Under the pieces are notes generated by a model, which searched no databases, was not told the origin of the DNA, and saw only the letters and a list, made by a program, of their open reading frames with translations. A DNA stretch of 64,000 nt from Altericroceibacterium xinjiangense (GTDB taxonomy: Bacteria > Pseudomonadota > Alphaproteobacteria > Sphingomonadales > Sphingomonadaceae): NCBI RefSeq assembly GCF_003958635.1, contig NZ_RSEK01000006.1, positions 124,001 to 188,000 on the forward strand. The letters are read 5' to 3'. Each line of letters opens with the position of its first letter. Position 1 is the stretch's first letter. The translations under genes and the position numbers were made by a program. Positions 44,482 through 53,173 of the stretch are shown in pieces.

Positions 44482-46143
44482 TCAATCCTTGCGCGCCAGC
44501 CCGACGCTGGTCGCACCGCAGCGGAACCAGTTGTAGCCATACGGATCGATCACGAAGCGGTACATGCCGTCGGCTTGCGGCTGTACGTGATCGTTCGACA
44601 GCAGGTTGATGAGCGGCGGCTTTTCCTGTTCGTCTTCATTGATCCTGAATTCCACCTGCCGCGGCTGCCCGTCAAAGTTGTGCACCGTCAGGATCGCGGA
44701 ACCCTCCCATTCGTGGCACATCGCCAGGATTTCCGGCTCGGTCTCGATGATCCGGAAGGCGCCATAGCCGATTTCCGGCAGTTCCTGGCGCAGGCGAATG
44801 ATGCGCTCGAACCAGTTGAGAAGAGATTCCGGGTCCCGCCGCTGCTGCGAGACGTTGACTTCGTGGAAGCCGTAAGGCCCGTGCTCGATCAGCGGGATAC
44901 AGGCTTCTTCGGCGGTGGTGAAACCGCCTTGGCCGTGCTCGTCCCACTGCATGGGCGTGCGGATGGCGGTGCGCCCTTCCAGGTCCAGATTCTCGCCCAT
45001 CCCGATTTCGTCGCCGTACCGCAGCACGGGGGTTCCGGGCAGGCTCATCAAGAGGCTGTTCGCAGCCTTGATCCGCCGCTGATCACCCTTCAGCATCGGC
45101 CCCAGACGGCGGCGGATGCCCCGGTCAAACACGCGCATCCCCTCATCCGGAGCCATTTCGTCATAGACCTTCTGCCGCTGCTCCTCGGTCAGCCGGCTGA
45201 GATCGAGCTCATCGTGGTTGCGCAGGAACTGGGCCCACTGGCTGCTTTGCGGAATCTCGCGCGTCTTTTCGAGCCCTTCCTTGAGCGGCCCCGCATCCCC
45301 AGTGGCAAAGGCATAGAAGATGCGCGGATTGACCCAAAAGTTGAACATCATGTGCAGGCGCTCGGCCGATGGGCCGAAATACTCGATGCTGGCCTCCGGT
45401 TTCACGTTGGCTTCGGCCAGCAGGACCGAATCTCCGTCACGGAACTGGGAGAACTCGCGCATCTTGCGCAGCAGTGCGAACTCCCGCTCGGTGCCGCCTG
45501 CCTCCTCATGCTCGTCCGTCGCGATGATGAAGGGCACCGCGTCGAGCCGGAAGCCAGACACGCCCAGCCGCAGCCAGAAGCCCATGATTCTCAGGATTTC
45601 CGCCTGCACCTCGGGGTTCTTCATGTTGAGATCGGGCTGAAATTTGTGGAATCGGTGGAAATACCAGGCGCGCGCCTTCTTGTCGTACGTCCAGACGGCT
45701 TCCTGCTTGCCGGGAAACACCATGCCCTCATGGATGTTTTCCGGCTTTTCCTTGGACCACATGTACCAGTCCCGCTTGGGATTGTCGGGACTGGAGCGGC
45801 TTTCCTGGAACCAGGGGTGCTGGTCCGACGTGTGATTGAACACGAGGTCCATCATCACCCGGATGCCGCGCTGCGCGCATTGATCGGTGAATTCGACGAA
45901 GTCTCCCAGCGTCCCGAATCGCGGATCGACACTGTAGTAGTCGGAAACGTCGTACCCGTGGTCCTGCCTCGGGCTGGACTGGAAGGGCAGCAGCCAGATG
46001 GCCCCTACGCCTATGCCGTGGATGTGATCGAGACGACGCGCCAACCCCTTGAAGTCGCCGATTCCATCGCCATTCCCGTCCATGTAGCTCTCGACATTGA
46101 CGGAATAGATGATGGCGTTTTTGTACCAGACCATCTGAACCAT
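44482..46143 (-). CDS. Trehalose synthase-like alpha-amylase-family (GH13) enzyme
   Basis: GH13 enzyme of 553 residues. TreS-type signatures are [41 protein letters not shown], the nucleophile Asp in GFRLDAVPF, the acid Glu in [10 protein letters not shown] and [11 protein letters not shown] with the transition-state Asp. Trehalose synthase interconverts maltose and trehalose. Close GH13_16 relatives that hydrolyse or transfer glucose cannot be excluded. ATG 46143 is used; a second ATG at 46134 is possible. The TTG at 46170 was rejected because it overlaps a promoter-like element and precedes the family start. No maltokinase domain is fused. Confidence 0.88.
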   Translation of the reverse strand: MVQMVWYKNAIIYSVNVESYMDGNGDGIGDFKGLARRLDHIHGIGVGAIWLLPFQSSPRQDHGYDVSDYYSVDPRFGTLGDFVEFTDQCAQRGIRVMMDLVFNHTSDQHPWFQESRSSPDNPKRDWYMWSKEKPENIHEGMVFPGKQEAVWTYDKKARAWYFHRFHKFQPDLNMKNPEVQAEILRIMGFWLRLGVSGFRLDAVPFIIATDEHEEAGGTEREFALLRKMREFSQFRDGDSVLLAEANVKPEASIEYFGPSAERLHMMFNFWVNPRIFYAFATGDAGPLKEGLEKTREIPQSSQWAQFLRNHDELDLSRLTEEQRQKVYDEMAPDEGMRVFDRGIRRRLGPMLKGDQRRIKAANSLLMSLPGTPVLRYGDEIGMGENLDLEGRTAIRTPMQWDEHGQGGFTTAEEACIPLIEHGPYGFHEVNVSQQRRDPESLLNWFERIIRLRQELPEIGYGAFRIIETEPEILAMCHEWEGSAILTVHNFDGQPRQVEFRINEDEQEKPPLINLLSNDHVQPQADGMYRFVIDPYGYNWFRCGATSVGLARKD

Positions 46144-46151
46144 TCGGGGCA

Positions 46152-46176
46152 AACGTAGCCTCCGCTCCAACGTTCC
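46152..46176 (-). promoter_or_regulatory. EcfG-type general-stress promoter of the trehalose synthase-like gene
   Basis: On the minus strand GGAAC (46176-46172), exactly 16 bases, then CGTT (46155-46152), a perfect match to the alphaproteobacterial EcfG consensus GGAAC-N16/17-CGTT. The -10 element ends 8 bases before the ATG at 46143, so the transcript would be leaderless or nearly so, or translation begins at the ATG at 46134. Confidence 0.55.
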
Positions 46177-46271
46177 CTCAGCCGACCCGGATTCCGAAGA
46201 TTGAAACCGCTAGCCTCACCGCGGAAAAGTCCATAGACAATCGGGCAAAAGCGTTTGGGAGAGGAGCCAAC

Positions 46272-47450
46272 ATGATGACGCACCGCCGTCTCACATCTCG
46301 TATATTTACCGCGGCTTCGGCCGTCGCGGCCGCCGCAGCGTTCGTTGCCGGGCCGACCACCGCGGCCGCGCAGCAGCCCGCCGCCGATCTTACGGTCGTG
46401 CCGCCCGTTCCGACCGACTACACCCCCAAGAAGACAGAATGGGGTGACTACGATTTCCGGGGCATCTGGCCGATCGAGAACATCCCTTCCGCGCGGATCC
46501 TGTTCCAGCGGCCCGACGCTTTCGGCAACCGCGTCTACGTGACGGATGCGGAGTTCGCCAAGCGGGTTGCTGCGGCGGAGAAATCCGACCAGGCCTACGA
46601 TCCTGAGGGCGGCCTGAATTCGGGCGGAACGCAGGGATTGGTCGATTGGCTGAGGACAAACCCCTTCGGCCGCCGCACGTCCATGCTGGTCAGTCCGGCG
46701 GATGGCCAGCTGCCGGCCCTGACGCCCGAGGCAGAGGCCCTGTACAAGGCCGGACGGTCCGGCTGGGTTCCAGGCCAGCACTATGACTGGGTCGACGATT
46801 TCGACAGTTGGGATCGCTGCATCAGCCGCGGCTTTCCAGCCTCGATGTTCCCGTTCCGCTACAACAACGGGATCCGGGTGTGGCAGGCACCCGGCTATGT
46901 CGTGATCGATCTGGAAATGCTGGGGACGCGGGTGATCCCGCTGGGCGATTCACCCGCCTGGCCGGGCAATGTCGAAGCCTGGATGGGCAACAGCCGCGGC
47001 CATTGGGAAGGCAAGACGCTGGTGATCGAGACGGACAACATCAAGTCCGGCGACAGCGCCACGCGTGAGCACGGCAAGCGCGCCGCCTCCCCGGTGAACA
47101 TGGCGACGCAGAACGTGCCGCCGTTCAACACCATCCCGACGAGCGCGCAGGCGAAAACCGTGGAGCGCCTGACGATGACCGGGCCGGACACGATCGTGTA
47201 CGAAATCACCTATGAAGATCCGGAGGTGTTCACCGCCCCCTGGACCGCTCGGCTCGATTGGACCCGCAACCAGGACTACAAGTTCTACGAATACGCCTGC
47301 CATGAAGGCAACGTGCAGCTGCGTAACTACGTCAGCGCTTCCCGCGCTCACCGGGCAGATATTGCCGCCGGCAGGGTCCCGGCGGAAGAAGAGGATTCGC
47401 GCGAACGGTTTGCACAGCAGTTCGACTTCGATCCGGCAGCGATGCCCTGA
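46272..47450 (+). CDS. Secreted protein of an uncharacterised family
   Basis: A 392-residue exported protein with an N-terminal signal peptide (ATG 46272 after GAGAGGAG; cleavage near TTAAAQQ, about residue 35). The mature part has a conserved-looking core: WDRCISRGFPASMFPFRYNNG, VWQAPGYVVIDLEMLGTRVIPL, WMGNSRGHWEGKTLVIET, FNTIPTSAQAKTVERLTMTGPDTIVYEITYEDP and YEYACHEGN. I recall this pattern from many unnamed proteins in Acidobacteria and sphingomonads, where the core repeats these Cys, Trp-Glu-Gly and Glu-Tyr-Ala-Cys-His motifs; no function is known to me. Two Cys, one in each half, might form a disulfide. Monocistronic; ends at a hairpin. Confidence 0.75.
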   Translation: MMTHRRLTSRIFTAASAVAAAAAFVAGPTTAAAQQPAADLTVVPPVPTDYTPKKTEWGDYDFRGIWPIENIPSARILFQRPDAFGNRVYVTDAEFAKRVAAAEKSDQAYDPEGGLNSGGTQGLVDWLRTNPFGRRTSMLVSPADGQLPALTPEAEALYKAGRSGWVPGQHYDWVDDFDSWDRCISRGFPASMFPFRYNNGIRVWQAPGYVVIDLEMLGTRVIPLGDSPAWPGNVEAWMGNSRGHWEGKTLVIETDNIKSGDSATREHGKRAASPVNMATQNVPPFNTIPTSAQAKTVERLTMTGPDTIVYEITYEDPEVFTAPWTARLDWTRNQDYKFYEYACHEGNVQLRNYVSASRAHRADIAAGRVPAEEEDSRERFAQQFDFDPAAMP

Positions 47451-47474
47451 TCCGCAGGTACGCCTGACGATTAC

Positions 47475-47509
47475 AAGGAGCCGCTGGCCGGGTGTTCCAG
47501 CGGCTCCTT
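47475..47509. terminator. Bidirectional hairpin terminator
   Basis: A perfect 13-bp stem (47475-47487 with 47497-47509, arms AAGGAGCCGCTGG and its complement) with a 9-base loop lies between two convergent genes. The A/T-rich outer pairs give short U runs on both strands, so it can end transcription from either side. Confidence 0.75.
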
Positions 47510-47521
47510 CCAAATCATCTT

Positions 47522-48691
47522 CTACACCGGCAGGCCGACATAGTTCTCCGCGATTGCGGTCTGCGCTGCGCGGCTGGACGCGATGTAGTCCAGCTCGGCC
47601 ACCTGCATCATCCGCTCGAACGGGCCATCCTCCGGAAAGCGGTGCATCAGGCGCGTGAGCGACCAGGAAAACCGCTCCGCCTTCCACACCCGCGCGAGCG
47701 CCTTGTCCGAATAATGGGCGATTGCATCGGCGCTGTTCTTGCAAAAAAAGCCGATCAGCGCCTCTGCCGCGTAGTGGACATCGGACGCCGCCAGATTCAG
47801 CCCCTTGGCCCCGGTTGGCGGTACGATGTGTGCCGCATCGCCGCACAGCAGCAGGCTCTCGTGGCGCATCGGCGCAAAGACGTAGGATCGCAGGGGCGCG
47901 ATCGACTTCTCGATCGATGGGCCGCGCGTAATGTTGGCCGCTGCCTCGGGCCCGAGCCGGATCGCCAGTTCATCCCAGATCCGCTCATCGGGCCAGTCCT
48001 CGACCCGCTCAGTCAGCGGCACGTCGATGTAGTAGCGGCTGCGGGTTGCGGACCGCATGGACGCAAGCGCGAAACCGCGTTCGTGGTTGGCGTAGATCAG
48101 TTCGGAACTGCAAGGCGGCACGTCGGCCAGGATGCCGAGCCAGCCGAACGGGTACACCCGCTCATACTCCTGCCCTGCATCGATGGGGATCGCCTGACGC
48201 GAAGGGCCGTGGAACCCGTCGCACCCGGCGACGAACCGGCAGTCCACTCGCCGCTCGGCGCCGTCCTTGCGGTAAGTGACGTAAGGCGCGTCCGTTTCGA
48301 CGTCATGAAGCGCGGCATCCTCCGCCCCATAGATTACTTCCAGCCCGCGCTCCTCGCGCGCTTCCATCAGGTCCCGCGTCAACTCGGTCTGGCCGTAGAC
48401 CACCACGTTCTTGCCGGTAAGCTCGGTCAGCGGAATGCGCACCAGTCGCTCTCCGTCAGCCAGGTTGAAGCCTTCCTCGACCAGTCCTTCAGCCTTCAGC
48501 CGGGCATCGAGGCCCAGCCGCTCCATCAGCGTGACGGTAACTTGCTCCAGCACCCCGGCGCGGATGCGGCCAAGCACGTAATCGGGGCTGCGCCGCTCAA
48601 GGACAACGCAGTCGACTCCTTCTGCCCGCAACAAGTGGCCAAGCAAAAGCCCCGCGGGCCCTGCCCCGATAATGCAGACTTGCGTATTCAT
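47522..48691 (-). CDS. pobA: 4-Hydroxybenzoate 3-monooxygenase
   Basis: FAD/NADPH monooxygenase of 389 residues that hydroxylates 4-hydroxybenzoate to protocatechuate. Fingerprints are complete: CIIGAGPAGLLLGHLLRAEG (FAD), the DG motif VAGCDGFHGPSR, and LCGDAAHIVPPTGAKGLNLAASDV. The segment VLERRSPDYVLGRIRAGVLEQ, with the Arg-rich loop after the first strand, is characteristic of PobA. It begins 9 bases after the aldehyde dehydrogenase stop, so the two form an operon. Protocatechuate ring-cleavage genes are not in the window. Confidence 0.95.
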   Translation of the reverse strand: MNTQVCIIGAGPAGLLLGHLLRAEGVDCVVLERRSPDYVLGRIRAGVLEQVTVTLMERLGLDARLKAEGLVEEGFNLADGERLVRIPLTELTGKNVVVYGQTELTRDLMEAREERGLEVIYGAEDAALHDVETDAPYVTYRKDGAERRVDCRFVAGCDGFHGPSRQAIPIDAGQEYERVYPFGWLGILADVPPCSSELIYANHERGFALASMRSATRSRYYIDVPLTERVEDWPDERIWDELAIRLGPEAAANITRGPSIEKSIAPLRSYVFAPMRHESLLLCGDAAHIVPPTGAKGLNLAASDVHYAAEALIGFFCKNSADAIAHYSDKALARVWKAERFSWSLTRLMHRFPEDGPFERMMQVAELDYIASSRAAQTAIAENYVGLPV

Positions 48692-48700
48692 GGGCGCCTT

Positions 48701-50101
48701 TCAGATCGGGTAATGGCCGGGTTGCGTCTCGATGGTGATCCACCGGAGTTCGGTGAAGGCATCGATGCCCGCCTTCCCGCCGAAGCGGCCGTAGCCCGAT
48801 GCCTTCATTCCCCCGAACGGCATCTGCGCTTCATCGTGCACCGTCGGGCCGTTGACGTGGCAAATGCCCGACTGGATGCGCCGAGCGATTTCGAGCCCCT
48901 TCGCCGTGTCCCGCGTGAAGACAGAGGCTGACAAGCCGTATTCGGTGTCATTGGCCAGCTCCACCGCGTGCTCGGCATCGCGTGCGCGGGTGATCGCGAC
49001 CACGGGGCCGAAGCTTTCGTCACGGAACAGCTTCATCTCCGGCGTGACATGATCGATCACGTGCGCCGGCATCAGCACGTTCTGGGTCGTCTCGCCGCCG
49101 ACAAGCTGCGTGGCGCCGTGGCCCAGCGCGTCTTCGATCAGGCTCTTCACGCACTGGACCGTGCGCGCATCGACCACCGCGCCGAGCGGCGTGTTGCCTT
49201 CCCGCGGATCGCCGACCGGCATGGAGCCGACCTTCGCCTTGAACTTCGCCGCGAACTCGTCGGCCACGGCATCGACCACGATGATCCGCTCGGTCGACAT
49301 GCAGATCTGGCCCTGGTTCATGAACGCACCGAAGGCAGCGGCCTTCACCGCTTCGTCGAGATCGGCGTCTTCCAGCACCACGAACGGCGCCTTGCCGCCC
49401 AGTTCCAGCAGCACAGGCTTCAGGTGTTCGGCCGCGCGTTTGGCGATGATCTTTCCGACGTGGGTCGATCCGGTGAAGTTGATCCGCCGGACTTCGGGCG
49501 CATCGATCAGTGCACCGACTACATCCGCCGCATCCTCCGGCGCGTTGGTGACGATGTTGACTGTGCCGTTCGGGAAGCCTGCTTCCTCGAACGCCTCGAC
49601 GATCAGCGAGTGTGTGCGCGGGCAGTTTTCCGATGCCTTCAGGATCACGCTGTTTCCGCAAGCAAGCGGTACTGCGATTGCACGCACACCAAGGATGATC
49701 GGAGCGTTCCACGGCGCGATGCCGAGGATCACGCCCACCGGTTCCCGCAAGGACATCGCCAGCGTGCCGGGCTTGTCGGACGGGATCACCTCACCGGAAA
49801 TCTGCGTGGTGATCGCCGCCGCTTCCCGCACCATTCCGGCAGCAAGATTGAGGTTGAACAGCGCCCAGCCAGCGGTCGCGCCGATTTCCCCCATCATTGC
49901 CTCGACGAAGGCGTCCTTCTTTGCCTCCAGCCGCTCGGCCGCTTTCATCAGCACCGCCCGCCGTGCGTTCGGACCCATGGCCGACCAGGTCGGGAACGCC
50001 TGCGCAGCGCGGGCAGCGATCGCCGGAACATCGGACGCCTTCATCGCTTCGGCACTGGATGCTGCTTCCCCGGTCAGCGGGTTGATGCGTTCGAACTTCA
50101 T
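48701..50101 (-). CDS. Aromatic aldehyde dehydrogenase (vanillin / 4-hydroxybenzaldehyde dehydrogenase type)
   Basis: NAD-dependent aldehyde dehydrogenase of 466 residues. Catalytic Glu is in LELGGKAPFVVLED, the nucleophilic Cys in MNQGQICMSTERI, and NAD-binding GSTHVGK is present. The PGTLAMSLREPVGVILGIAPWNAPIIL segment and the MNQGQICMSTERI motif are typical of the vanillin/salicylaldehyde dehydrogenase group. Because pobA follows in the same operon, oxidation of 4-hydroxybenzaldehyde to 4-hydroxybenzoate is a natural pairing (inference). ATG 50101 has AGGAG upstream. The 116-base upstream gap includes a 10-bp palindrome at 50161-50170. Confidence 0.9.
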   Translation of the reverse strand: MKFERINPLTGEAASSAEAMKASDVPAIAARAAQAFPTWSAMGPNARRAVLMKAAERLEAKKDAFVEAMMGEIGATAGWALFNLNLAAGMVREAAAITTQISGEVIPSDKPGTLAMSLREPVGVILGIAPWNAPIILGVRAIAVPLACGNSVILKASENCPRTHSLIVEAFEEAGFPNGTVNIVTNAPEDAADVVGALIDAPEVRRINFTGSTHVGKIIAKRAAEHLKPVLLELGGKAPFVVLEDADLDEAVKAAAFGAFMNQGQICMSTERIIVVDAVADEFAAKFKAKVGSMPVGDPREGNTPLGAVVDARTVQCVKSLIEDALGHGATQLVGGETTQNVLMPAHVIDHVTPEMKLFRDESFGPVVAITRARDAEHAVELANDTEYGLSASVFTRDTAKGLEIARRIQSGICHVNGPTVHDEAQMPFGGMKASGYGRFGGKAGIDAFTELRWITIETQPGHYPI

Positions 50102-50217
50102 CGGGACTGCTCCTGTACTTCGAGATGACGGGAACCGAGTTTCAGAACCGGCACGCTGGTCATGATCATGCGGCAGTCCGCACGGAGGCGCAATCGCCTC
50201 ATGCTTGCCGCGCGCCC

Positions 50218-53163
50218 TCAGCCATGGGCGCCGAACTGGTTGGCGATCGCCGTCGTTATCCGCAGCGTCAGCGCGTAAGCCGCATCGATGGGATCGATGT
50301 ACTCGCGCCGGATGGCGGCGTATCCCGCCTCGCCCTGCTCCGGGTAGTCGGTCGGCTCATCGAGCGCAAAATCCTCGATCCCGCGAAACCGGATCGGATA
50401 GGCCCGTCGAAGTTCGGCGAGCGCCTCGTCAATCCTGAGGGTGAAGACCATCTCCAGCACGTCTTCCCGGCTGATGTCGTTCGCGCGGCTGAACGCGGGG
50501 ATCGCCACCGCGCGCAGGAAGATGTGCTGCAACAGCGCCAGACGCAGCGCCTGCAGCACGCCGATCGCACGGCGGACATGCTCCCTGTCGGACATCGGAT
50601 TCTCGTCCGGAAGCAGCGCCAGCAAGCGGTGCAGCTTCAGCGCATCGACCCGCAGCCGGGACGCCAGCCGCCGGAACACCCCGGTGCGGTCATCGTCCAC
50701 CAGGTGTTCCGCCAGCGCCTCGCACGCGGCGGCGAGATGCGTTTCCGTGCCACGATAAGGGCGACTCGCCCAGTAGGCGGCATTGAACAGTTCGCCGTAG
50801 GCGGCAACCGTCTTGATGCTCGCGAGCGCGTTGCTCGCCCGCACCAGCCGGACCACCTGCCGGCCGCGCTCGCTTTCCGACAAGAGCTGGGCCAGCTCCT
50901 CGTATCGTCCATCGGCTGCGCTGCCGATCCCGGCCACCACGTTCACGGGGTACCCGAGCTGCTGGAGGATTGCGTTGTGCGGAATGGCCCGGATCTGCCG
51001 CAAGTTCATCTCCCGCTCGGCCGTCACGTCCGATTGGCGGCGCGAGATCCGGCTTCCGGTCGGGTTGAGCAGGCCGAGCCCGAAAGCCGTGACCGCGCGG
51101 GCATAAGTCGGGCTTTCGAGGTGCTGCTGCTGGTGCTCCTTCACCGCGCGATAGAAGTCGAGGCTCAGCTCGGTCCGGCGATAGAAGGGATCGGGGGGAG
51201 CGTCAGGATCGGCCGATGCAGGGCGAACTTCCGCCACACGCATCAAGGTTGCCAGCGCCAGCTCAGGGGTGGCGAAGAACAGGTACCCGTCGCCGCCCTG
51301 GAAGCTCACTTCCGGCTCCAGTGCGATGTCCGCGCGCACGAAGCGCCTGCGCGCCCAAGGGCTCAGCGGCCAGGCGAGCCGGTCGGCGAAGCTGGCGGGA
51401 TGCGCGCCTCGCCCCATGCTCTCACCGTGGGTGTTGAAGACCAGCGCGGCGACATCGGTCATTCCATTCTCGGCCATCGCCCCGGCCAGTCGTCCCTGCA
51501 ATCGTTCGATCGCAAGACTGGCGGGGATCTGTCCGATGAAGCGCCCCGCGTCGGAAAACCCGGTCTGGATGCTTACGCGTCCGCGCCGGCGGGCATAGTC
51601 CCGGAACACCTCTTCCGCGAGAAGGGCGTCCAGCAGCCGCCCTCCATGTTCGAGCGCAGTCTCCGTCTCGAACAGCGGAGAGACATCGACCTTGTCCTCT
51701 ACCCCGAACAAGCGCGCGAAGTAGAGCGCGGCGAGTATCGTCGCCGGCTGCTCACACTCCGCGATCAGCATCCGGATCGGCGCATCGGCATCGATGTGCC
51801 GCAGGATCTGCGCAATCGCGAGGAACTGGCGAATGGCGGTGCTGCTCTCGATCGCGAGCGCTGCGAAGTTGGTCCGCAGCGGCTTTGCTTCGGCCAAGGC
51901 CTGTCGCAGCCGCGCAAGTGCGCTCTTGCTTGACAAGTCGAGCCCATTTTCGGGGTCAATCCGGCGGCGGATCGCGTTGTGCAGCTGCTTGGCGTTCACG
52001 CGGAAATGGATCCAGCCCATCCCCAGGCCATCGGCCCGCATTGCCGCCGTCAGCGTCTTGAGGCGGATGGCGCGCGCCCGGTCGCACTGGCGCGCTTCTG
52101 CTTCCAGAGACTCGATCAAGGGGGCAAGCGACAGCAGCTTGTGCGGGTGATCGGCGGTCAGCCGGTTCGCCGCAGCTGACACGGCTGCGGAAGCCGAAAG
52201 ACCGGCGGCGAAGTCCTGCGCGCGCTCATCGGCATAAGTGGCCGCGGGCCGCAACTCGCCCAGCAATGGGTGCGCGGGGTCGACTTCCTCCAGCGCGGCG
52301 GCATAGCCGTGCAGGCGCTGGGCCTTTTCCCTCAGGCGGAAGCCGATGGAATCGTGCCATGCGATGTCGGTGCGCCCATCCATGTCATACCCGACCCAGG
52401 TCGCGAACCGGAACGGCAGGGGAGCGAAATCATGCCACTGCTCCGGGAATGCCGCGCTCGCCTTTTCCAGCAGGCCGGACACGATCCGGTCACGTGCCGC
52501 CGCCGCGCTGGCGATGGCGTTCATCGCCTGAGCATGCTCATATTCCAGCGTGACCTGCTGCTGCGCGGCGGAATCGCCGCAAGCGCCCGCATCGATGTCT
52601 GCCCCGCCCGACGCGCTTTGCGCCACGGCCTCCCCTTCAGCCGGTGATAGCAGAAAAGTAGGGTGAGCGGTGAATACCGCGTGCAGCAGCGGCCGTTCCC
52701 AGCGTTCGCGGAAGGCGGCGAAATCATCGGGTTCGTCCGCCAGCAAACGCGTAAGGCGCTGCGCGTCGCTATCCGGTGCTGCGGGAGAGACGAGGTCGCG
52801 CAGCCGCCGGGCGCGGCTGTTCAACGTATCGCATTCCAGTTCCGCGATCAGTGCCGAACAGGCTTCCAGCGGCATTTTCCCGCTTTCGATCAGGCGCGAA
52901 AGTTCGAGCGACAGCTGGAAGACCGGGTTGAACAGCGGAGTCTCACGGGTTCGGCCGTGGAGCGTCTCCAACCGGTCGAGAAGATCGCCGACCGTCCTCA
53001 CAGCTTTGCGCCCTGCGCGGAGCCAAAGGCCGGCCGCCACGGCCTGCTCCGAAACAGCGCGACGCCTGCGGCGGGAATGCACCTGACCATTGAACCTCCG
53101 GCTTAGGGTTTGCAAAGTCTGCCCGCGCGACGCTTGCCCCGCAAGTCGGAACCAATACGGCAT
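50218..53163 (-). CDS. Divergent phosphoenolpyruvate carboxylase homologue
   Basis: A 981-residue protein with the overall layout of PEP carboxylase: N-half with a TAHPT motif (His167), a mid-region GLGMGWIHFRVNAKQ at the place of the usual LDIRQ segment, and VSPLFET...GFSDAG. Several hallmark motifs are altered. TAHPTE reads TAHPTF. The catalytic glycine loop HGRGG...GRGG reads THGESMGRGAHP near residue 579. The C-terminal RNTG is absent; the protein ends ANQFGAHG. It is therefore uncertain whether it carboxylates PEP. ATG 53163 lies 10 bases after the eda stop; the first 35 residues are basic and not family-like, so the true start may be farther in. Confidence 0.75.
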   Translation of the reverse strand: MPYWFRLAGQASRGQTLQTLSRRFNGQVHSRRRRRAVSEQAVAAGLWLRAGRKAVRTVGDLLDRLETLHGRTRETPLFNPVFQLSLELSRLIESGKMPLEACSALIAELECDTLNSRARRLRDLVSPAAPDSDAQRLTRLLADEPDDFAAFRERWERPLLHAVFTAHPTFLLSPAEGEAVAQSASGGADIDAGACGDSAAQQQVTLEYEHAQAMNAIASAAAARDRIVSGLLEKASAAFPEQWHDFAPLPFRFATWVGYDMDGRTDIAWHDSIGFRLREKAQRLHGYAAALEEVDPAHPLLGELRPAATYADERAQDFAAGLSASAAVSAAANRLTADHPHKLLSLAPLIESLEAEARQCDRARAIRLKTLTAAMRADGLGMGWIHFRVNAKQLHNAIRRRIDPENGLDLSSKSALARLRQALAEAKPLRTNFAALAIESSTAIRQFLAIAQILRHIDADAPIRMLIAECEQPATILAALYFARLFGVEDKVDVSPLFETETALEHGGRLLDALLAEEVFRDYARRRGRVSIQTGFSDAGRFIGQIPASLAIERLQGRLAGAMAENGMTDVAALVFNTHGESMGRGAHPASFADRLAWPLSPWARRRFVRADIALEPEVSFQGGDGYLFFATPELALATLMRVAEVRPASADPDAPPDPFYRRTELSLDFYRAVKEHQQQHLESPTYARAVTAFGLGLLNPTGSRISRRQSDVTAEREMNLRQIRAIPHNAILQQLGYPVNVVAGIGSAADGRYEELAQLLSESERGRQVVRLVRASNALASIKTVAAYGELFNAAYWASRPYRGTETHLAAACEALAEHLVDDDRTGVFRRLASRLRVDALKLHRLLALLPDENPMSDREHVRRAIGVLQALRLALLQHIFLRAVAIPAFSRANDISREDVLEMVFTLRIDEALAELRRAYPIRFRGIEDFALDEPTDYPEQGEAGYAAIRREYIDPIDAAYALTLRITTAIANQFGAHG

Positions 53164-53173
53164 GCGCCGCGCG

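Noticed and set aside
50161-50170. Perfect 10-bp palindrome CATGATCATG upstream of the vanillin-type dehydrogenase gene
   Set aside because: Short, does not extend beyond 10 bases and has no second copy in nearby promoters; too weak to call an operator.
50125-51933. 602-codon plus-strand frame opposite the PEP carboxylase homologue
   Set aside because: Antisense shadow without family features; the minus-strand frame has clear, though altered, PEP carboxylase motifs.
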